The position numbers were made by a program, and so were the translations under genes. Positions 59,613 through 64,000 of a stretch of 64,000 nt of DNA are shown here, piece after piece. How positions within the stretch are numbered: the first letter of the stretch is position 1; each line of letters begins with the position of its first letter. The DNA is from Thermoplasma sp. Kam2015 (lineage in GTDB: Archaea > Thermoplasmatota > Thermoplasmata > Thermoplasmatales > Thermoplasmataceae), in contig NZ_QJSM01000018.1 in assembly GCF_003205235.1 (NCBI RefSeq), positions 62,001 through 126,000 on the forward strand, read 5' to 3'. The notes under the pieces were generated by a model. It did not search any database. It worked only from the letters and a program-made list of their open reading frames with translations, and was not told the origin of the DNA.

Positions 59613-60344
59613 ATGAGTGAAGTTGAAGATCTGCTTAAGACAGCCGATAAGAATTTCGAGAAGGAAAAGTACGTTGACTCGCTGAGGGATTATCTCGCTG
59701 TAATAGACAAGGTTGAAGATGAAGATTTGAAGGCAGAGGTCTACTACAAGATATCTCAGATATATCATTACCTTCAGAAGGATGAACCTCAGAATGCACT
59801 CAAGTATGCCCAGATGTCTCTGGACACGCATACAAAGCTGGGAGAGAACGATCTTGTGGTACTGGATCTGATAAACATAGCCTCGATACTTATGGATTCA
59901 GGAGATAAGAAGGGAGCAATAGAAAAACTGGATACGGCAATACAGAAGGCTAAAGATATGGGTGATGACGAGATCCTGTTGATAGCCCTATCCTCAAAGG
60001 CTGGAATTGTGGCGCAGGAAAACAAGGAGGAGGCTCTGAAGCTCTATGAGGAAGTTATGAAGAAGAGCCAAGAAATAGGAGACATAGACGATTATTTCGA
60101 CGCCGTTCAGGGAATAGTTAATATAGTCAGGGAAGAGGATGAGCACAGGGCATTTGAGATGATAATGAAGGCCATAGAAAACCTCGAAGATTATATCGCC
60201 GGAATAAAGAACAAGAAGGAGAGGAAGGATCTGGCAGATTCATTTTCATATCTGTATGATACAGCGTCAGATATCGCCATGTCCATAGGGGATGTGGATC
60301 AGGCTATGGAGATCGCCAAGAGGTTGCAAAAGATGACATCATAA
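59613..60344 (+). CDS. TPR-repeat protein
   Basis: A 243-residue helical, acidic protein with about five tetratricopeptide repeats: LLKTADKNFEKEKYVDSLRDYLAVI, AEVYYKISQIYHYLQKDEPQNALKYAQMS, VLDLINIASILMDSGDKKGAIEKLDTAI, and LIALSSKAGIVAQENKEEALKLYEEV. Such proteins are binding scaffolds. TATA-like TTCATATAAAG lies 20 nt before ATG 59613. It is convergent with the next gene, the two stops separated by one base. Partners are not visible. Confidence 0.85.
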   Translation: MSEVEDLLKTADKNFEKEKYVDSLRDYLAVIDKVEDEDLKAEVYYKISQIYHYLQKDEPQNALKYAQMSLDTHTKLGENDLVVLDLINIASILMDSGDKKGAIEKLDTAIQKAKDMGDDEILLIALSSKAGIVAQENKEEALKLYEEVMKKSQEIGDIDDYFDAVQGIVNIVREEDEHRAFEMIMKAIENLEDYIAGIKNKKERKDLADSFSYLYDTASDIAMSIGDVDQAMEIAKRLQKMTS

Positions 60345-60345
60345 T

Positions 60346-60828
60346 TCAAGAGGTATAATTTTTCTTTTCCTCAATCTCCCTGATGAAATCAGATACATCT
60401 ATATTTTCATCAACCAGAACACTGAGCAATACAGTCTGAAACGAGAGATATTTTGTATTTTCCATCAGCGATCTTGCTCTGGTTATGGCTTCCTTCTTAG
60501 TCATTTTTCCGGATGCTGCGGCAGCATCCAGTATTCTGTCTATTATGGGTTTATCGGCATTGCTGGAAAAGAGCGTTTTTTCATCAACTGTGAAATCCAG
60601 CGGAACCACAACTCCACCGGTGCTGAAATTGGGGGAATACGCATCTCCCTTTTTCGCCAGGAGCCCTTCTGCAGTTGCCACCTCCACAAATTTCCTGACT
60701 ACGTCTGGCGGCAACATCTTTCTCCTGAAAGATATGACATTTATGAAATCCTGAATTGTCAGAGAAGCCGGGCGCTTCATGTCTGCCGACACAATAGCGA
60801 TGAGCTTCCTGGCAGAATCCTTATCCAT
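60346..60828 (-). CDS. DUF2240 family protein
   Basis: A 160-residue archaeal protein. The first part (SARKLIAIVSADMKRPASLTIQDFINVISFRRKMLPPDVVRKFVEVATAEGLL) looks like a winged-helix or helix-turn-helix domain, and FSTGGVVVPLDFTVDEKTLF fits the DUF2240 core. ATG 60843 is possible, but TATA-like AGTATTTCTAG near 60852 lies about 25 nt before ATG 60828. The gene is divergent from the repair fusion gene. A DNA-binding role is only inferred. Confidence 0.76.
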   Translation of the reverse strand: MDKDSARKLIAIVSADMKRPASLTIQDFINVISFRRKMLPPDVVRKFVEVATAEGLLAKKGDAYSPNFSTGGVVVPLDFTVDEKTLFSSNADKPIIDRILDAAAASGKMTKKEAITRARSLMENTKYLSFQTVLLSVLVDENIDVSDFIREIEEKKNYTS

Positions 60829-60903
60829 GGAGGAATGATACATGATACCTAGAAATACTTTTCATAGGATCAAGTATTTAAGGTTCGCAGCGTTGAGATT
60901 AGG

Positions 60904-61848
60904 ATGGATCTTGAGGACTTTGATCTATATTCATATTTTTATAATCTCGTGAAGCAGATACCTGATGGGTATGTGACCACTTATGGAGATCTTGCTGAGG
61001 CGCTAGGCGATCCGATAGCTGCCAGGGCAGTTGGCTATATGCTCTCTATCAATGAGGATCCGGATGGCATTCCATGCTACAGGGTGGTTCTTCATGACGG
61101 AACGGTGGGAAACTACACGCATCCTCTTGGGCCTCAGGAGAAGGTGCGGCGACTGAAAGCTGATGGGATCCCAGTTGTTTCAGGCAAAATAGAGGATTTT
61201 GAACATCATAGATTCCGGGATTTCAGGACAGATTACCCCCTGAAAAAGATGCAGGAATACCAGAGAAAGATAGCGGAAGAATACAATGAATATGGCCCAG
61301 AAAAATTTGATTTGATAGAGGCCTTCGACGTGTCGTATACCGACAGAATGGGGTTTGCCTCTTCCGTCGTACTGCATGGTGAAGAGATAAAATCCTATGT
61401 GTTCAGCGACAAGATCCGCTTTCCATACATACCGGGGTATCTGGGATTCAGGGAGTTCAAGTTCATAAGACGACTTTACAGAAATGCCGATTTGCTTTTC
61501 ATAGATGGAAATGGGATACTTCATCCTAGGTACGCTGGGCTTGCAACCCATGCCGGTGTAATTCTGAATACCAGTGCCATAGGTGTGGCGAAGCATCTGA
61601 CCAGATCCACGAAGCGGGATGAATATCTTTACATAGGTGGGATATTGGCTGGTATGATCATAAGGAAAAACATCATCGTGAGTCCGGGAAACAGATTCAG
61701 CGTGAGTTCGGCGGCAATGACAGTAAAAACACTGTGGGGCGATAAATACCCATGGCCTCTCAAGCTGGTGCATCAGCTTAGCACTATGCACATAGATACG
61801 GGTGGCAGGATACTTGAACTCGATGCAGAGTCCATTTCCGCCAGATAG
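60904..61848 (+). CDS. O6-alkylguanine alkyltransferase-like domain fused to endonuclease V
   Basis: A 314-residue repair fusion. Residues 1-95 form an alkyltransferase domain: [13 protein letters not shown], the arginine finger R41-AVG, and active-site P57-C58-Y59-R60, where Tyr replaces the His of canonical PCHR. Residues 110-314 are endonuclease V: D142 in [20 protein letters not shown] with E184, D201 in [10 protein letters not shown], and H216 in THAGV. The second domain cleaves next to deaminated bases. A bifunctional protein of this design is known from Ferroplasma. TATA-like GTATTTAAG lies 27 nt before ATG 60904. Confidence 0.95.
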   Translation: MDLEDFDLYSYFYNLVKQIPDGYVTTYGDLAEALGDPIAARAVGYMLSINEDPDGIPCYRVVLHDGTVGNYTHPLGPQEKVRRLKADGIPVVSGKIEDFEHHRFRDFRTDYPLKKMQEYQRKIAEEYNEYGPEKFDLIEAFDVSYTDRMGFASSVVLHGEEIKSYVFSDKIRFPYIPGYLGFREFKFIRRLYRNADLLFIDGNGILHPRYAGLATHAGVILNTSAIGVAKHLTRSTKRDEYLYIGGILAGMIIRKNIIVSPGNRFSVSSAAMTVKTLWGDKYPWPLKLVHQLSTMHIDTGGRILELDAESISAR

Positions 61849-61945
61849 CCTGATAATTTCAAGATTATGTTGATCGATTAGATGTTCACAAACTGCATGA
61901 GATGGATAATTCAAAACGTCTAACTGGTGCACTAATACATTTATC

Positions 61946-62213
61946 AGCTAAATTTGAAGTTTGGAGGAAGCGGTAAAACTCTCTCTTCGTATAAGAGATA
62001 CACGGGCTTCCTTCAACAAATGTATAAATTGCATTTCCATGCTTTTGCATCCTCAGCGATAACCAGATGGTACGATACATGAACGGTATAGATTAAACTC
62101 TAATTTAAGCCTGCGGATATCACGGTATAGGTCTTGTATGGAATATACATGTAGAGGCAGATATCTCTTCGATAAAAGGAACATCCGAAGATTCCGCTGA
62201 GGGTAGATCACGC
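61946..62213 (+). repeat. Degenerate dispersed repeat, copy 6
   Basis: The 359-base gap holds a near full copy in forward orientation: TTTGAAGTTTGGAGGAAGCG, AAAACTCTCTCTTCGTATAAG, GATACACGGGCTTCCTTCAA, then GCCTGCGGATATCACGGTAT, AGAGGCAGATATCTC and the end CCGAAGATTCCGCTGAGGGT followed by AGATCAC. That end overlaps the stop codon of the decarboxylase-like gene, as at the MarR gene. A short frame (KTLSSYKRYTGFLQ) in the first half is interrupted later. Confidence 0.72.
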
Positions 62214-63290
62214 GTACTTCGTAAGCGACTCCTTTGCCCTCTCCATGAACTCTAGCGGTATCTTGGGTTCACCCTCAGCCAATTTACCCTCAATGCAGAT
62301 CTCACCTATTGCATCTGAAATCTCTTTAAGTTCGGAATCGCTTTCAGCGATTATCACCACAGATGGTCCTGTGTCTATTGATAAGCTTACGGAATTCCCG
62401 CGCAATCTAAAATCCATGATATTTTTCACGATTTTCATTGTTCTGTCTGTCCATACTAAAGATGCGGATGACATCAGGATTGAATGCATCTTGAGTGTGC
62501 TGCCAAGAGCGGTTCTCATTATGGTATCCGCATCAAATTCCATGTTCAGGAAGTCAAGTACTGCCTGTCGCTGATAGGAGGCCCATGCATTGTAGAATGG
62601 CGATCTCAAGGCAGCTGAATGCGCGTCCTCAGTGCTCATATTGCCAGATAACGGAATCGCACAGATCGAGATCTTGTTTCCATTAAAGGGCAGATTCAGA
62701 GAAAAGGAACTGTCATGGGAATATCCTGAGTCAGATATCCACAGAGAAAGCGGACCATTGACGGATTTGGATCCTGACCCTGATGCAAGTCTGGCTATCT
62801 TCGAAACGAATGGGCCATCTCCGATCGATTCTTCACCAAAGACGGCCCTTGCGATAGATCTCGCAGCTGCGGCCGCCATAGAGGCAGATTCTCCAAGTCC
62901 CTTTGCGTTATCGTATTTTCTCTTCATTGAGACATAAAGATGAAATGAACCCCTCACTGAATATATGTTACGGAACACATGCAGCGCCTTTATGGCTCTT
63001 CTCTTCACGCCTTCGTCTTCCACTCCGTCGAATATGACACTGTCATTGCCAGCATCTTCGGTCAGCATAACAGCGGAGTATGCCTCAGAAAAATCTGTGT
63101 TAATTGATATAGAAGGAAAGTTGGCTATGTTGAATGTACTGTCGTAATAGCCGAGGAATTTTATCACACCCGTTATTGGATATCCAGATCCATAGAATAT
63201 TTTACCATAAGATGGAACCGCATCGTATCTTCCTGTAGGAGAGTACAATCCTCTGCTCCTGATCAGAGATACAAGACGTGTTGTATACAC
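62208..63290 (-). CDS. Mevalonate diphosphate decarboxylase-like GHMP protein
   Basis: A 360-residue GHMP-superfamily protein aligned by eye with diphosphomevalonate decarboxylase: PITGVIKFLGYYD (normally PIALIKYWGK), AKGLGESASMAAAAA (P-loop), SGSGSKSVNGPLSLW (normally SGSACRSxYGG, so Arg is replaced by Lys) and SIDTGPSVVII, which keeps the catalytic Asp. Thermoplasma uses a modified mevalonate route through 3-phospho- and 3,5-bisphosphomevalonate with several decarboxylase homologues. This could be the bisphosphomevalonate decarboxylase or a further relative. GTG 63290 lies 25 nt after TATA-like GTATTTATATG. Confidence 0.8.
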   Translation of the reverse strand: MYTTRLVSLIRSRGLYSPTGRYDAVPSYGKIFYGSGYPITGVIKFLGYYDSTFNIANFPSISINTDFSEAYSAVMLTEDAGNDSVIFDGVEDEGVKRRAIKALHVFRNIYSVRGSFHLYVSMKRKYDNAKGLGESASMAAAAARSIARAVFGEESIGDGPFVSKIARLASGSGSKSVNGPLSLWISDSGYSHDSSFSLNLPFNGNKISICAIPLSGNMSTEDAHSAALRSPFYNAWASYQRQAVLDFLNMEFDADTIMRTALGSTLKMHSILMSSASLVWTDRTMKIVKNIMDFRLRGNSVSLSIDTGPSVVIIAESDSELKEISDAIGEICIEGKLAEGEPKIPLEFMERAKESLTKYA

Positions 63291-63417
63291 ATTATAATAT
63301 TCAATTCACATATAAATACTGTGATATTGGCCGTCTTATTTGGTGAACGGTATTTCCGATCTGAAAAACAGATATACGGTGGGAAATTAGCATAACTTTA
63401 ATCTATCATGTATTATT

Positions 63418-64000
63418 ATGCTATATATGGATAGTTTCTGGAAGAAGAAGCTGGACGAATTCAATACTGATAGAAAAAATCAGGAATACGAGAGATGGGT
63501 TGCCAGCACCTTGACGCCCTGGAATAGGCAAACGGGGTATAAGGAGAAGAAATATCAGAATTCATCCGAGATCACGTTAAAGGAGATATATACAAGGGAA
63601 GACGTTCCGGACGTAGAAAAGAGGCTTGGAATGCCGGGTGAATATCCATTCACCAGGGGTATATACCCAAACATGTACAGGGGCAAGCTTTGGACCATGA
63701 GGATGTTTTCTGGTTTCGGCACGCCGGAGGATACCAACAGGAGACTGCACTATTTGATTGAAAATGGAGAAACCGGTCTCAGCATAGCCTTTGATATGCC
63801 GACGCTTTACGGATATGATGCAGATAACCCAAGATCCGAGGGGGAAATAGGCAAATGCGGTGTGAATGTATCAACGCTAAAGGATATGGAGACCATATTC
63901 AGGGGCATAGATCTTGGAAAGGTTTCAACCTCCATGACGATAAATGCACCAGCGGCCATTCTGACAGCCATGTACCTGGCCATAGCCAAAAAGCAGGGTG
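63418..64000 (+). CDS. mcmA: Methylmalonyl-CoA mutase large subunit (partial, N-terminal part)
   Basis: The frame runs open to the window edge with about 194 residues. It reads as the N-terminus of the B12-dependent mutase: [59 protein letters not shown] and [17 protein letters not shown] are the substrate-domain signatures of the catalytic alpha chain. The enzyme interconverts methylmalonyl-CoA and succinyl-CoA in propionate or branched-chain catabolism. ATG 63418 lies 21 nt after ACTTTAATC; ATG 63427 is an alternative. The B12-binding part is not in this window. Confidence 0.94.
   Translation, partial: MLYMDSFWKKKLDEFNTDRKNQEYERWVASTLTPWNRQTGYKEKKYQNSSEITLKEIYTREDVPDVEKRLGMPGEYPFTRGIYPNMYRGKLWTMRMFSGFGTPEDTNRRLHYLIENGETGLSIAFDMPTLYGYDADNPRSEGEIGKCGVNVSTLKDMETIFRGIDLGKVSTSMTINAPAAILTAMYLAIAKKQG

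Noticed and set aside
1-64000. CRISPR array
   Set aside because: No series of identical short repeats with regular unique spacers was found; the dispersed repeats are long, diverged and far apart.

Overview
The window reads as chromosomal DNA of a Thermoplasma species, most likely T. acidophilum. The elongation factor 1-alpha and glycerate kinase proteins match what I remember of that species, though no search was run. Archaeal markers include L18e, RpoN, Orc1/Cdc6, a class II HMG-CoA reductase and archaeal-type phosphoglycerate mutase. Many start codons lie 21-27 nt downstream of a TATA-like box with no Shine-Dalgarno sequence, as expected for leaderless archaeal transcripts; I used that spacing to choose several starts, including some GTG codons. 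Genes are tightly packed, and most gaps longer than 300 bases hold decayed repeats.

Layout, 0-19.5 kb: a partial TPR regulator, pyrD-pyrK, an MFS carrier, HMG-CoA reductase, a membrane-anchored nuclease-like protein, an orphan DNA methyltransferase, a divergent secreted-protein/efflux-pump pair with a MarR regulator and a putative operator, phosphoglycerate mutase, a GltD-like flavoprotein, a TauE/DUF1634 exporter pair, a secreted membrane protein and an aldo-keto reductase. 19.5-31.7 kb: an IS200/IS605-like remnant, acetyl-CoA synthetase with an acetate-transporter homologue, a gene-poor stretch with a strongly structured element, a formate-dehydrogenase-like cluster (fdhA, DUF1641, fdhD), an amino-acid permease and a heme O synthase homologue. 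31.8-36.9 kb: the L18e-L13-S9-RpoN operon ending directly against tRNA-Pro(GGG), a PaiA-like acetyltransferase, isoprenyl diphosphate synthase and an ArsA/Get3-type ATPase.

36.9-64 kb: an aldehyde dehydrogenase, enoyl-CoA hydratase/isomerase, short-chain dehydrogenase and HpaB-family protein; a TPP riboswitch controlling an MFS carrier; moaA; EF-1alpha, S10 and EF-2; a BtuF-like protein; a three-gene operon ending in a divergent family B DNA polymerase that overlaps an Orc1/Cdc6 gene tail to tail; another MFS carrier; glycerate 2-kinase; a nicotinamidase-type hydrolase; malic enzyme; three GNAT proteins; a TPR protein; an alkyltransferase-endonuclease V fusion; a mevalonate-decarboxylase-like protein; and the start of methylmalonyl-CoA mutase.

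Themes: HMG-CoA reductase, isoprenyl diphosphate synthase and the decarboxylase homologue belong to archaeal lipid synthesis. Phosphoglycerate mutase, glycerate kinase, malic enzyme and acetyl-CoA synthetase are central carbon metabolism of a sugar/peptide-consuming acidophile. MoaA supplies molybdopterin for the formate-dehydrogenase-like enzyme. The most unusual items are the degenerate polymerase operon, the archaeal TPP riboswitch, the repair fusion, catalytic-residue changes in the formate dehydrogenase, HpaB-family and decarboxylase homologues, the structured element near 22.8 kb, and a family of six related decayed repeats that abut gene ends.
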